This document shows, in pieces, positions 26,583 through 36,652 of a DNA stretch of 64,000 bases. Below the pieces are notes generated by a model. It had not been told where the DNA came from, searched no databases, and saw only the letters and a program-made list of their open reading frames with translations. Positions within the stretch are counted from its first letter, which is position 1. Each line of letters begins with the position of its first letter. Both the position numbers and the translations under genes were made by a program. The stretch comes from Njordibacter sp905182035 (lineage in GTDB: Bacteria > Pseudomonadota > Gammaproteobacteria > Pseudomonadales > Balneatricaceae), in contig NZ_CP159831.1 in the NCBI RefSeq assembly GCF_047730075.1, positions 1,550,001 through 1,614,000 of the forward strand, given 5' to 3'.

Positions 26583-27392
26583 TTACGCAGTTGTGTCCAT
26601 AGCTTGACGCATTGCTGATAGAGTATCTACTACTTGAGCGCAGCCTTTTTCTGGATTGCTGGCATTATCTCCAAGAGCACTAACCAACACACTACCTACC
26701 ACAACGCCATCAGCTATTTGTGCCACGCGGGCAGCAGAATCTGCATCTCGGATGCCAAAACCTACACCTAAAGGCAATTGCGTATGCTGCTTAACCAAGG
26801 CTAGCTTTTCTTCCACGTCATCTGTGTCAATCATAGCACCGCCAGTTACACCCTTTAATGACACATAGTACAAATACCCACTACCAATGGCACATATTTT
26901 CTTAATACGCTCTTCTGTGGAGGTTGGAGTAATGAGGAATATAGCGTCTAAGCCTGCTTGATGTAAATTCTGAGTGAATTCTGCACCTTCTTCTGGTGGT
27001 AAATCGACAAGTAGAACACCATCGAGAGCTACCTTTTTAGCCGCCGCTACAAAGGTTTCGTAGCCCATCTTTTCTACAGTGTTTAAATAACCCATTAACA
27101 CCACTGGCGTGGTGTCATTTTGTTGTCTAAACTCTGCCACCATGTCTAAAATCATAGCCAACGAGGTATTATGAGACAAGGCCCTTTCACAGGCCAACTG
27201 AATTACTGGGCCATCAGCCATGGGATCTGAAAATGGAATCCCTAGTTCTATAATGTCAGCACCCACAGACACCATTTGGTGCATTAGCCCAACAGTCACC
27301 TGTGGGTTTGGGTCACCAGCAGTAACATAGGGAATTAAGGCCTGACGACCTTGGGCCTTCAGTGCGTCAAAGCAAGCTGCAATACGACTCAT
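26583..27392 (-). CDS. trpA: Tryptophan synthase alpha subunit
   Basis: TIM-barrel protein of 269 residues that cleaves indole-3-glycerol phosphate to indole and glyceraldehyde 3-phosphate. Catalytic acid segments LIPYVTAGDPNP, ELGIPFSDPMADGPVIQ and DGVLLVDLPPEE are present, with GVGFGIRD as the phosphate site. It follows trpB by 11 bases. Confidence 0.97.
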   Translation of the reverse strand: MSRIAACFDALKAQGRQALIPYVTAGDPNPQVTVGLMHQMVSVGADIIELGIPFSDPMADGPVIQLACERALSHNTSLAMILDMVAEFRQQNDTTPVVLMGYLNTVEKMGYETFVAAAKKVALDGVLLVDLPPEEGAEFTQNLHQAGLDAIFLITPTSTEERIKKICAIGSGYLYYVSLKGVTGGAMIDTDDVEEKLALVKQHTQLPLGVGFGIRDADSAARVAQIADGVVVGSVLVSALGDNASNPEKGCAQVVDTLSAMRQAMDTTA

Positions 27393-27403
27393 GATCTATT
27401 TCC

Positions 27404-28606
27404 TTAAACTTTAATGCCATCGATATCAGCGACGGTCTGCATGTCTTTATCACCACGGCCAGAAAGGTTAACAACAACCGTTTGGTCCGGACGCATTTGA
27501 GCAGCCATTTTACAAGCATAAGCAACTGCATGGCTTGATTCAAGGGCTGGGATAATCCCTTCTAACAAGCATAGCTCACGAAAAGAGTCCAAGGCTTCAG
27601 TATCTGTCGCTATCACATATTCAGCGCGGCCAGTGTCTTTGAGATATGAGTGTTCTGGACCAACTCCAGGGTAATCCAAACCAGCAGAAACTGAATGAGT
27701 AGGCAAAATCTGGCCGTTTTCATCACTCATTAAATAAGTACGATTACCATGCAAAATCCCTGGAGTACCCGCTGAAAGTGGAGCCGCATGCTGGCCTGAT
27801 TCAAGACCATTGCCACCCGCTTCTACACCAATTAAGCGTACTTCCTTGTCTTCAAGGAACGGATGGAACATACCGATAGCATTTGAACCTCCACCTACGC
27901 AGGCAACAACAGCATCAGGCAACCTACCCGTTTGTTCAAGGCTTTGGCGACGCGCTTCACGGCCCATGATGCTTTGAAAATCCCGTACTATTTTTGGGTA
28001 TGGATGTGGGCCCGCAGCAGAGCCAATAATGTAATAGGTATTATCAACATTGGTTACCCAATCACGCATTGCCTCATTAAGGGCATCTTTTAATGTTTGG
28101 GTACCAGACGTAACACCCACAACAGTTGCGCCTAAAAGCTTCATCCGATAAACATTTTGTGCTTGTCGTCGAATGTCTTCAACACCCATATAAACCACAC
28201 ACTCCAAACCCAAACGAGCAGCCACAGTAGCACTGGCAACACCATGTTGACCCGCACCTGTTTCGGCAATAATACGAGGCTTACCCATATGCTTTGCCAA
28301 TAGTGCCTGGCCAATGGTGTTATTAATCTTGTGTGCACCCGTATGATTCAAGTCTTCACGTTTAAGATAGATTTGCGCCCCACCATAAGTATCTGTTAAG
28401 CGTTTGGCATGATAAAGAGGCGATGGTCGGCCTACATAGTGCGCCATGTCTAAATCAAATTCAGCCTGAAACGCAGGACTTTGCCACAATAGATCGTAGG
28501 TATCACGAAGTTCATCTAGGGCTGCAAATAAGGTTTCCGATACAAAACGTCCACCATAGGGGCCAAAATGGCCGTCCGCGTCTGGCAATGTTGCTGCTTC
28601 AATCAC
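27404..28606 (-). CDS. trpB: Tryptophan synthase beta subunit
   Basis: PLP enzyme of 400 residues that condenses indole with serine. The cofactor lysine lies in REDLNHTGAHKINN, the phosphate cup in CVGGGSNAIGMF, and GPEHSYLKD and the C-terminal NLSGRGDKDM are conserved. The trpF-trpB-trpA order inside the truA-accD block differs from Pseudomonas, where trpBA is elsewhere, but occurs in other gammaproteobacteria. No leader peptide or attenuator is apparent in front of trpF or trpB. Confidence 0.97.
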   Translation of the reverse strand: MIEAATLPDADGHFGPYGGRFVSETLFAALDELRDTYDLLWQSPAFQAEFDLDMAHYVGRPSPLYHAKRLTDTYGGAQIYLKREDLNHTGAHKINNTIGQALLAKHMGKPRIIAETGAGQHGVASATVAARLGLECVVYMGVEDIRRQAQNVYRMKLLGATVVGVTSGTQTLKDALNEAMRDWVTNVDNTYYIIGSAAGPHPYPKIVRDFQSIMGREARRQSLEQTGRLPDAVVACVGGGSNAIGMFHPFLEDKEVRLIGVEAGGNGLESGQHAAPLSAGTPGILHGNRTYLMSDENGQILPTHSVSAGLDYPGVGPEHSYLKDTGRAEYVIATDTEALDSFRELCLLEGIIPALESSHAVAYACKMAAQMRPDQTVVVNLSGRGDKDMQTVADIDGIKV

Positions 28607-28640
28607 TAGAGGTTCCTTTTATTTCAACATGGTTTAATAA

Positions 28641-29279
28641 TTACGAAGGTAAATAAGATAAATAGGGTTTTGCTTGGCCCATAAAAGCAGCAATTTTAGC
28701 ACGATCTTTAACACCTTTGTGGCTTTCAACCCCACCACTGACGTCAATCGCCCAAGGTTTAACTTGTTGTATCGCCTGTTGTACGTTATCAATATGAATG
28801 CCACCTGCCAACACCACATCCACAGCAATATCAGTAGGAATACGATGCCAATCAAATTGATCACCTGTACCGCCCGGCACACCAGATTTATATGCATCTA
28901 ACAACAATCCTTGAGCTCGGCTATAACACTGTCTTTGCTGGTGTAAATTGATATCTGGACGCATTCTCACAGCTTTAATCCAGGGTAGCTGGAATTGCTC
29001 ACAAAACTGCGCTGATTCTTTACCGTGAAACTGTAATACAGAAAGTGGCACTTGAGAAAGGATTTGATCTATTTCGGCAGCAGTAGCATCTACGAACAAA
29101 CCTACACAGGATACAAAAGGAGGCAACGCACGTGCAATATCGACTGCAATAGCAATATCGACAGCCCTAGGACTTGGCGGATAAAACACCAACCCTATAG
29201 CATCCGCACCAGCTTGAGCAGCAAAAACCGCATCGTCTGCTTGGCGAAGGCCACATATTTTTACCCGAGGTTGAGTCAC
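28641..29279 (-). CDS. trpF: Phosphoribosylanthranilate isomerase
   Basis: Stand-alone isomerase of 212 residues, third step of tryptophan synthesis, with a TIM-barrel fold. The catalytic cysteine is in VKICGLR near the start and the catalytic aspartate is in WAIDVSGGVE. FYPPSPRAV and LLDAYKSGVPGGTGDQFDW are family motifs. It lies 34 bases upstream of trpB. TrpF is separate rather than fused to TrpC as in E. coli. Confidence 0.95.
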   Translation of the reverse strand: MTQPRVKICGLRQADDAVFAAQAGADAIGLVFYPPSPRAVDIAIAVDIARALPPFVSCVGLFVDATAAEIDQILSQVPLSVLQFHGKESAQFCEQFQLPWIKAVRMRPDINLHQQRQCYSRAQGLLLDAYKSGVPGGTGDQFDWHRIPTDIAVDVVLAGGIHIDNVQQAIQQVKPWAIDVSGGVESHKGVKDRAKIAAFMGQAKPYLSYLPS

Positions 29280-29383
29280 AATGAGTCGCAGTTATTTATC
29301 GATAAAGTGCTAAGAGCTGAGGCCCAATGGTAGCAGATAAATCAGCCTTGTGAAGCACTATCTGGGTTTATTAAGAGACTCTT

Positions 29384-30235
29384 TTAGGCATTCATCCAAG
29401 GGGCCAAAAAATGCGGCCCCACAGGTTGTTGTGGCAAACCAAAAGCGTCGTCATATTCGGCATCCACGAAGTATAAACCATAGGGTGGTGCCGTTGCTGC
29501 ACTTACCCGCCTGTCCTGAGCCATTAAAACTTCTAACGCCCATTCTGGTGGGGCTTCACTGGCACCAATTTTCATCAGTAAACCCGCAAGATTTCGAATC
29601 ATATGATGCAAAAATGCATTTGCACGCACATCTAATACAATATAATTACCTGCGCCTATAACATTTAAATGGTGAATGGTACGTATAGGGCTGTTAGCCT
29701 GACAAGATGCGGCACGAAGCGAGCTAAAATCATGGGTGCCCAACAGATAGCCTGCAGCTTGTTGCATTTTACTGATATCCAAGGGGCGATAGTTCCAACT
29801 TACTTCCTTATCCATCAGAGCAGGCCGCATGGGATGGTTAAAGATGACGTAGCGATATCGGCGAGCCGTGGCGCTAAAACGCGCATGGAATTTTTCATCC
29901 ACCGGATGCGCCCACTGGATAGCCACATCATCTGGTAAATTCATATTGCCCCCGTGGGTCCACGCCCGCAGAGGCCTTTGTGCCGAGGTATCAAAATGTA
30001 CCACCTGTGCACTAGCGTGAACACCAGCGTCTGTGCGTCCTGCACACATCACCTTGATAGGCTCGTTAGCCACCATGCTAAGGGCATCCTCAAGCTTTTC
30101 TTGCACGGTAATATGCCCATGTGGCTGTCGCTGCCAGCCATGATAATTTCGCCCGTTATACGCAACACCCAAAGCGATACGCTGTTGCCCCAACGCCAAA
30201 AATTCAGATGCGTCGGCTTTAACTTGTGTGGTCAT
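29384..30235 (-). CDS. truA: tRNA pseudouridine(38-40) synthase
   Basis: Enzyme of 283 residues that isomerises uridines 38-40 in the anticodon stem. The catalytic aspartate is in CAGRTDAGVHASAQVVHF. YHGWQRQP and FLHHMIRNL are conserved. About 16 residues precede the usual family start, so initiation may be slightly downstream. The fimV-truA-trpF order is the standard one. The stop of fimV is 6 bases upstream. Confidence 0.95.
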   Translation of the reverse strand: MTTQVKADASEFLALGQQRIALGVAYNGRNYHGWQRQPHGHITVQEKLEDALSMVANEPIKVMCAGRTDAGVHASAQVVHFDTSAQRPLRAWTHGGNMNLPDDVAIQWAHPVDEKFHARFSATARRYRYVIFNHPMRPALMDKEVSWNYRPLDISKMQQAAGYLLGTHDFSSLRAASCQANSPIRTIHHLNVIGAGNYIVLDVRANAFLHHMIRNLAGLLMKIGASEAPPEWALEVLMAQDRRVSAATAPPYGLYFVDAEYDDAFGLPQQPVGPHFLAPWMNA

Positions 30236-30241
30236 ATAAAC

Positions 30242-32095
30242 TTAGACTTTGTTAATGCTAGACAATAAAGCACTGGCTTGTGCTTGGTGTTCGGCATTAC
30301 CTTGATCGAGCACTTCTTGTAATATTTCTTGGGCCTGCAGCACCTCTCCCATATCGCGATAGCTTTGCGCCAGATCTAGTTTGGTATTCATTTCTTCTTC
30401 ATGAGACAAATATTCCACAGGCTCATCAGCCTTATTGTGCATTTGCCTTTGTCCAGTCAACATGGCCTCTACATCAGCCGACAAGTGCACCTGGTCATCC
30501 TGAATTTCTGTGTTGAAACCCTGCCCTGTTAATTGGGCTTCATCTTGCTCTTGCTGCCTCAATAACTCTTCAATAAAACTACGCTCTGGCATGCCACCTT
30601 GCATTTTTTTTGCACCTTGTTGCAAATCAGCTGCTTTGGCGCTTGGCTTAGTGTCGTAATCTGCCAAAGGATCAAGGGTAATTGGTTCCTCATCAGCTAT
30701 TTCTGGTGGGGTTTGCTGTACTGGCAAAACCCTTCGGCCACGCCTGATAATCCACCAAAAAAGCCCCAATACCAATACAATAGGCACCAACAAAAACGCT
30801 AACATTGGCCCCATACTTAACCACTGTGCTATCTGCTCATCTTTGCCATTTAACACCTTGCTTTGTGCAGCTAAGTCTATATTCTCTTGTGTTGTAACTA
30901 GGGCCTGCTGAGCACTCGCTAGCTCCTGTTCCGTTTGATTAAGATCAGCTTGGGTAGATTCAAACTTTTGATCTAAAGTTAGCATATTGGTTTCTAACTG
31001 AGCTCTCTCTTCGTGCAGACTTTTAATATCCTGCTTTTGCACGGCCACACCTTTGGCAAGATTTTTACTAGTTTTAGCAAGCTGCTCTTGTTGCGATAGT
31101 GCTGCACTGTTATCGGCTTGCAAGCCTTGCACTTCGGCCTGCAGCACTTCAGACTGGCTTGCTAAACCATTAAGTTTATCCTGCTGATTTTGTACTTGTT
31201 GCTGCAATTTAGCGCCTTGTGAAATTTGCTGCTCAAGTTTAACTACTGCAAGCTGTTTTTTTGGTTGCTTCTTCAGTGTTACTTTTACTAGTGTAGGAAC
31301 TAAAGCCTGATATGCAGCCTTTGCCTGTTTGACAGTACGCGCACTAAGCTCTTCTGGCGTAGGCAAACGCAACCGACTGTTAGCCATTACTTGACGAATA
31401 TCACCATCCTTGAATGCCGCAGGGTTTGCCCTGTATAGGCTAATCAATGTTTGCCAAGGGCTAATGCTTTTGGGAGTATTATTATCAGCAATACGCCATA
31501 AGGTTTGACCCGGTTTAACAATTACCCAGGCTGGAGCCACTGCTTCAGGTTGTACAATAGTGATTTCACTCTGAGAGTCTGACAACTGAGCTATAGTTTC
31601 CTCAAGCACGTTTTCTGCATCAAGGGCTTTTACTAGAATCTGTGGCTCTTGAGCAGGCTGCTCGTTAGTTTGTTCGTCAGGCTTCTGGGTTGCCAAAAAT
31701 GCAGGCAATATAACAGCATATTCTGCTAACAACCGACCACCTAAATAATCCACTTCAAAAATAAAATCAAGCTGCGACTGTTCGACAGGTTGTTGTCCCA
31801 GAACCTGTACAAAATAGCTACCCGCGTTATCAACAATGCTGACATCTAGTTCAGAGTACCATTCTAGATAAGGTAAACCTGCGGCCAGAAATTGTGCTGG
31901 CCCTGCCATTCTAGCAGCCATCGAGCCTGGCAGAACGCCTTCTATTTCAATCAAGTCAACTTGCAGTTGGAGTGGCTGTAACAGCGCCGAATTGACTTGA
32001 ATTTGTCCTAAGGCAATGGCCTGAGCATTTGCGCTTAAGAAAATACTTGTGAAGCCAAGAAGACATAAAGCCTGCTTCTTTTTTGTAGATATCAT
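30242..32095 (-). CDS. fimV: FimV-family polar hub / pilus assembly protein
   Basis: Protein of 617 residues that in pseudomonads and Legionella binds peptidoglycan and organises pole-located type IV pilus, chemotaxis and cAMP machinery. Order: signal peptide (CLLGFTSIFLSANAQA); N-terminal FimV domain (about 25-150); LysM-like segment WVIVKPGQTLWRIAD; glutamine-rich coiled coil (about 270-420); one membrane helix (MLAFLLVPIVLVLGLFWWI); acidic cytoplasmic tail; and the C-terminal TPR-like FimV motif LDLAQSYRDMGEVLQAQEIL. I use the second ATG at 32095, preceded by GGAGT; the first at 32116 lacks a ribosome site. It is shorter than the roughly 900-residue Pseudomonas protein. Confidence 0.88.
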   Translation of the reverse strand: MISTKKKQALCLLGFTSIFLSANAQAIALGQIQVNSALLQPLQLQVDLIEIEGVLPGSMAARMAGPAQFLAAGLPYLEWYSELDVSIVDNAGSYFVQVLGQQPVEQSQLDFIFEVDYLGGRLLAEYAVILPAFLATQKPDEQTNEQPAQEPQILVKALDAENVLEETIAQLSDSQSEITIVQPEAVAPAWVIVKPGQTLWRIADNNTPKSISPWQTLISLYRANPAAFKDGDIRQVMANSRLRLPTPEELSARTVKQAKAAYQALVPTLVKVTLKKQPKKQLAVVKLEQQISQGAKLQQQVQNQQDKLNGLASQSEVLQAEVQGLQADNSAALSQQEQLAKTSKNLAKGVAVQKQDIKSLHEERAQLETNMLTLDQKFESTQADLNQTEQELASAQQALVTTQENIDLAAQSKVLNGKDEQIAQWLSMGPMLAFLLVPIVLVLGLFWWIIRRGRRVLPVQQTPPEIADEEPITLDPLADYDTKPSAKAADLQQGAKKMQGGMPERSFIEELLRQQEQDEAQLTGQGFNTEIQDDQVHLSADVEAMLTGQRQMHNKADEPVEYLSHEEEMNTKLDLAQSYRDMGEVLQAQEILQEVLDQGNAEHQAQASALLSSINKV

Positions 32096-32148
32096 GTGTA
32101 CTACTACTCCAACCATTTGATCTGCTATTGTCGCAGCCTTGGGCCCAC

Positions 32149-32175
32149 AAAAAAAGGCGCCTAAGCGCCTTTTTT
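32149..32175 (-). terminator. Terminator after asd
   Basis: The stem GGCGC-CTAA-GCGCC is flanked by A and T runs on both sides, 16 bases past the asd stop codon on the minus strand. It would end the asd transcript before fimV and could work in both directions. Confidence 0.8.
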
Positions 32176-32190
32176 AACAGGTTGCTATAT

Positions 32191-33303
32191 TTATGCTTCT
32201 AGCAAAATTCGCAACATACGGCGTAAAGGCTCAGCGGCACCCCATAAAAGTTGATCACCTACGGTAAAGGCAGACAAATACTCTGGCCCCATGTTGAGCT
32301 TCCGTAAACGACCCACTGGCACAGTCATGGTACCAGTAATCTTAGCTGGAGTAAGTTCAGCCATAGTAACATCACGATCATTAGGTACAACTTTAACCCA
32401 ATCATTAGCATTGGCGAGCATATTTTCAATTTCATCCATCGGCACATTCTGCTTCATTTTGATGGTGAAAGCTTGGCTATGACAACGCATTGCGCCTACG
32501 CGAACGCATAAGCCATCTACTGGAATAATATCAGTGGTGCGACCGAGAATTTTGTTAGTCTCTGCTTGAGCCTTCCACTCTTCACGGCTTTGACCGTTGG
32601 TTAGCTGAGAGTCGATCCATGGAATCAAGCTACCAGCCAAGGGTACACCAAACTGGCTAGCGTCGTTGTCACTAGCGTTAATGGCTAAAGACACCTTGCG
32701 ATCAATTTCTAAAATTGCTGAAGCAGGATCAGTTAGTTCACTAGACACAGACTCACTAATGTAACCCATTTGCTTCAACAGCTCACGCATGTGACGAGCG
32801 CCGCCGCCAGAGGCTGACTGATAGGTCATGGCTGACAGCCACTCAATATGATCACCAGCGAACAAACCGCCCAAGGCCATCATCATCAAACTTACTGTGC
32901 AGTTGCCACCAATAAAATCGGTTTTACCTTGGGCCAATGCTTGATCAATGACGCCACGATTAACAGGGTCTAGAATAATCACACTATCATCTTGCATACG
33001 CAAGCTAGACGCAGCATCAATCCAGTAGCCTTTCCAGCCGGCGTTACGCAAAGGTCCAAAAACGCGATCTGTGTAGTCACCACCCTGGCATGAAATTATA
33101 ATATCCATGGTTTTAAGGGTGTCAATATCGTGGGCATCTTGCAATACTGGCGCTTGTACACCGAAATCAGGCGCAGCTTGGCCAGCTTGAGAGGTGGTAA
33201 AAAACACAGGTTCGATTAATTTCAAATCGTTTTCTTCCAGCATACGTTGCATCAATACTGATCCAACCATGCCGCGCCAACCTACCAGTCCTACACGCTT
33301 CAT
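32191..33303 (-). CDS. asd: Aspartate-semialdehyde dehydrogenase
   Basis: Enzyme of 370 residues that reduces aspartyl phosphate to aspartate semialdehyde for Lys, Met, Thr and cell-wall synthesis. The NADP loop VGWRGMVGSVL is at the N-terminus and the catalytic cysteine is in FIGGNCTVSLMM (about residue 135). YQSASGGGARHMRELL and the substrate arginine/histidine segment VRVGAMRCHSQAF are also present. The length and motifs are of the E. coli type. It follows leuB by 59 bases. Confidence 0.97.
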   Translation of the reverse strand: MKRVGLVGWRGMVGSVLMQRMLEENDLKLIEPVFFTTSQAGQAAPDFGVQAPVLQDAHDIDTLKTMDIIISCQGGDYTDRVFGPLRNAGWKGYWIDAASSLRMQDDSVIILDPVNRGVIDQALAQGKTDFIGGNCTVSLMMMALGGLFAGDHIEWLSAMTYQSASGGGARHMRELLKQMGYISESVSSELTDPASAILEIDRKVSLAINASDNDASQFGVPLAGSLIPWIDSQLTNGQSREEWKAQAETNKILGRTTDIIPVDGLCVRVGAMRCHSQAFTIKMKQNVPMDEIENMLANANDWVKVVPNDRDVTMAELTPAKITGTMTVPVGRLRKLNMGPEYLSAFTVGDQLLWGAAEPLRRMLRILLEA

Positions 33304-33362
33304 TTCTTTAAACCTTTTCTCTTAAAAATACTAAAATTAATGCTTCTTAATAAGCCGCTATA

Positions 33363-34445
33363 TTAACCGTTAACTAGCGCAGAAACTACCGCATCACCCA
33401 TGGTTTTTGTATCCACTGTTTGCATGCCGTTGGCGCTTATGTCGGCAGTACGTAACCCCTGATCTAACACCACGCTAACAGCGGTCTCAATAGCATCTGC
33501 TGCCGCACCTTCGTTTAAGGTGTAACGCAACATCATAGCGGCCGACAAGATGGTCGCCAATGGATTCGCTTTGCCCTGACCTGCAATATCTGGAGCTGAA
33601 CCATGGCAAGGTTCATACATACCCTTACCTGCCTCATCTAAAGAGGCAGAAGGCAACATGCCAATAGAACCCGTAAGCATAGCTGCCGCATCAGACAATA
33701 TATCGCCAAACATGTTACCCGTAACCATCACATCAAACTGCTTAGGTGCGCGTACCAGCTGCATAGCAGCGTTATCAACATACATATGACTTAGCTCCAC
33801 ATCTGGATAATCTGTTGCCATCTCATCGATTATTTCACGCCAAAGCACGGTTACTTCCAATACATTGGCTTTATCTACGGAGCACAATTTACCGCCACGG
33901 GCACGAGCCGCTTCAAAAGCCACCTTACCGATACGGCGAATCTCTGATTCTGCATAAACGTATGTGTTGTAGCCTTGCCGCTCGCCGTTGTCTAAAACAC
34001 GAATACCACGTGGCTGACCAAAATAAATACCGCCCGTTAGCTCGCGAACAATAAGGATATCTAAACCCGATACAATTTCAGGTTTTAAGCTAGAAGCATC
34101 CGCCAACTGTGGGTATAAAATAGCTGGCCGTAAGTTACCAAATAGCTTCAAGTTAGAGCGTAAACCCAGCAAGCCTTTTTCGGGGCGAATGGCCATATCC
34201 AAGCCATCCCACTTAGGGCCGCCAACAGCCCCTAATAAAATAGCATCAGCTGCTTTAGCTGCATCTAGCGTGGCCTCAGGTAATGGACCACCCGTTACAT
34301 CGATGGCACTACCACCAACCAAAGCGCTGGTAATGTTCAAACCCAAATTAAACTTAACATCTGCGGCTTGTAGCACTTTTTCAGCTTCAGTTACAATTTC
34401 TGGGCCTATGCCATCACCTGGTAAAACTAAGATATTGTGTGTCAC
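33363..34445 (-). CDS. leuB: 3-Isopropylmalate dehydrogenase
   Basis: Leucine synthesis enzyme of 360 residues that oxidatively decarboxylates 3-isopropylmalate. It shows the LPGDGIGPEIV start, RPEKGLLGLR, the ELTGGIYFGQPRG substrate loop, VDNAAMQLVR, GNMFGDILSDAA and the C-terminal cofactor region EPCHGSAPDIAGQGKANP. The leuC-leuD-leuB order is conserved, and leuA is not in the window. Confidence 0.97.
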   Translation of the reverse strand: MTHNILVLPGDGIGPEIVTEAEKVLQAADVKFNLGLNITSALVGGSAIDVTGGPLPEATLDAAKAADAILLGAVGGPKWDGLDMAIRPEKGLLGLRSNLKLFGNLRPAILYPQLADASSLKPEIVSGLDILIVRELTGGIYFGQPRGIRVLDNGERQGYNTYVYAESEIRRIGKVAFEAARARGGKLCSVDKANVLEVTVLWREIIDEMATDYPDVELSHMYVDNAAMQLVRAPKQFDVMVTGNMFGDILSDAAAMLTGSIGMLPSASLDEAGKGMYEPCHGSAPDIAGQGKANPLATILSAAMMLRYTLNEGAAADAIETAVSVVLDQGLRTADISANGMQTVDTKTMGDAVVSALVNG

Positions 34446-34485
34446 TATTATTGCCTTTTAAAATGTCTATTTATTAATGACAGCC

Positions 34486-35124
34486 TTAGTTAAACAGCCA
34501 AGGGGCCTGTTGCTGACGTTTTTGTTCGTAACGCTTAATACTGCTGGTTTGTTCCAAGGTTAAACCAATGTCATCTAAACCATTCAACAAACAATGCCGT
34601 CTAAAACTATCTATAGAAAAAGCAATATCGCCTGCACTAGAACCACGGATCACACCTGTTTCAAGATCTACCGTCAATTCAAACCCTTTGTTAGCTTGCG
34701 TGTCTTCAAACAACTGATCTACCTGTTCACTTAAAAGGGTAATTGGCAACATGCCATTCTTAAAACAGTTGTTATAAAAAATGTCAGCAAAGCTTGGGGC
34801 AATGACACAAGAGATACCAAAATCCAACAAAGCCCAAGGCGCGTGTTCGCGACTAGATCCGCAACCAAAGTTATCCTTTGCTAAGAGTATCTTTGCTCCT
34901 TTGTAGCGTGGAAAGTTCAATACGAAGTCTGGGTTAATAGGTCTTTTACTTGCATCTTGATCTGGCTGACCTTCATCTAAATAACGTAACTCGTCAAATA
35001 GATTAGGGCCAAAGCCAGAGCGCTTAATTGATTTTAAAAACTGTTTTGGAATAATCATGTCAGTGTCAACATTGGCTCTATCCAAAGGTGCGGTAATGCC
35101 TGTTAACTGTGTAAATGCTTGCAT
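34486..35124 (-). CDS. leuD: 3-Isopropylmalate dehydratase small subunit
   Basis: Small (swivel) subunit of 212 residues of isopropylmalate isomerase. FGCGSSREHAPWAL carries the conserved aconitase swivel motif, and NVDTDMIIPKQFLKSI is the family N-terminal region. It pairs with LeuC, whose stop lies 24 bases upstream. Confidence 0.96.
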   Translation of the reverse strand: MQAFTQLTGITAPLDRANVDTDMIIPKQFLKSIKRSGFGPNLFDELRYLDEGQPDQDASKRPINPDFVLNFPRYKGAKILLAKDNFGCGSSREHAPWALLDFGISCVIAPSFADIFYNNCFKNGMLPITLLSEQVDQLFEDTQANKGFELTVDLETGVIRGSSAGDIAFSIDSFRRHCLLNGLDDIGLTLEQTSSIKRYEQKRQQQAPWLFN

Positions 35125-35148
35125 CTTATATTGCTCCGCTATCTGTTA

Positions 35149-36570
35149 TCAATTAAAGGTGCGTACGTCTACAAAGTGACCAGCAATCGCAGCTGCTGCA
35201 GCCATGGCTGGGCTCACTAAATGAGTGCGCCCACCAAAACCTTGACGGCCTTCAAAGTTGCGGTTAGAAGTGGATGCACAATGTTCACCAGCACCCAACT
35301 TGTCAGCATTCATGGCTAAGCACATAGAACAGCCTGGCTCACGCCATTCAAGTCCCGCATTGGTAAAAATGGTGTGTAATCCCTCTGCCTCTGCTTGCGC
35401 CTTAACCAAACCAGAACCAGGCACAACCAAAGCTTGTTTTAAGGTTTTAGCCACTTGATGGCCTTCTACTACCGCAGCAGCTGCACGCAAATCTTCAATA
35501 CGACTATTAGTACATGAGCCAATAAACACTCGGTCTAACTGAATATCGGTAATCGCCTGATCTGCGGTTAGGCCCATATACTCAAGGGCACGAATAATGC
35601 CAGAGGCTTTAACGTCGTCTTTTTCTTTAGCAGGGTCAGGTACGTTGGCAAACACGGGAAGCACCATTTCTGGCGAGGTACCCCATGTAACTTGAGGCGC
35701 AATGCCTGCACCATCTAAAACCACCACATGATCAAACTCTGCGTCCGCATCAGAATGTAAGTCTTGCCACGCAGCAACAGCTAAATCCCAGTTAGCACCC
35801 TTTGGAGAAAAAGGGCGGCCTTCAACGTAATCAATGGTGGTCTGGTCTACCGCCACCATACCAACCCGTGCACCAGCCTCAATAGCCATGTTACACACGG
35901 TCATGCGGCCTTCCATAGACATGCCTTCAAATACCTTGCCACCGAACTCAATGGCGTAGCCAGTGCCGCCAGCGGTACCAATGACACCAATAATGGCTAA
36001 CACCACGTCTTTAGAAGTCACGCCTTCACCTAAATCACCATCCACACGTACTAACATGTTCTGGGATTTTTTTTGAATAAGGCACTGAGTGGCCAATACA
36101 TGCTCTACTTCTGACGTTCCAATACCGTGGGCTAATGCACCCAGAGCACCGTGTGTGGCGGTATGAGAATCGCCGCATACAACCGTCATGCCTGGTAACG
36201 TTGCACCCTGCTCTGGGCCAACTACATGCACAATACCTTGTCGCTCATCTTGCATTTTAAATTCAGTAATACCAAACTCATCACAGTTATCATCCAAGGT
36301 AACTACTTGAATTTTAGATACAGGGTCTTCAATGCCTTCCACACCAATAGCACGTTCGTCAAAGGTAGTAGGTACGTTATGATCTGGCGTAGCCAAGTTA
36401 GTGTCTATGCGCCATGGTTTTCGGCCTGCAATACGCAAGCCCTCAAAGGCCTGGGGTGAAGTCACTTCATGCAGAAGATGGCGATCAATATAAATCAGAC
36501 AGCTACCATCGTCTTGCTGTTTAACAAGATGGGCGTCCCACAGTTTGTCATATAGAGTTTTGGCAGCCAT
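35149..36570 (-). CDS. leuC: 3-Isopropylmalate dehydratase large subunit
   Basis: Large subunit of 473 residues that holds the [4Fe-4S] cluster and isomerises 2- to 3-isopropylmalate. Cluster cysteines lie in VFIGSCTNSRIEDL and EPGCSMCLAMN; VVCGDSHTATHGALG and the final NFEGRQG motif are present. The gene is divergent from a LysR regulator, with a spacer of about 130 bases to that gene's likely start; this regulator probably controls the leu operon. Confidence 0.97.
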   Translation of the reverse strand: MAAKTLYDKLWDAHLVKQQDDGSCLIYIDRHLLHEVTSPQAFEGLRIAGRKPWRIDTNLATPDHNVPTTFDERAIGVEGIEDPVSKIQVVTLDDNCDEFGITEFKMQDERQGIVHVVGPEQGATLPGMTVVCGDSHTATHGALGALAHGIGTSEVEHVLATQCLIQKKSQNMLVRVDGDLGEGVTSKDVVLAIIGVIGTAGGTGYAIEFGGKVFEGMSMEGRMTVCNMAIEAGARVGMVAVDQTTIDYVEGRPFSPKGANWDLAVAAWQDLHSDADAEFDHVVVLDGAGIAPQVTWGTSPEMVLPVFANVPDPAKEKDDVKASGIIRALEYMGLTADQAITDIQLDRVFIGSCTNSRIEDLRAAAAVVEGHQVAKTLKQALVVPGSGLVKAQAEAEGLHTIFTNAGLEWREPGCSMCLAMNADKLGAGEHCASTSNRNFEGRQGFGGRTHLVSPAMAAAAAIAGHFVDVRTFN

Positions 36571-36652
36571 TTCTAATCCTCAACGTAGGTAAGTAGAGGA
36601 CTATTATACCTAGCCCATATCAATAACTCTAATTCCAATTTATTTACTTTAC

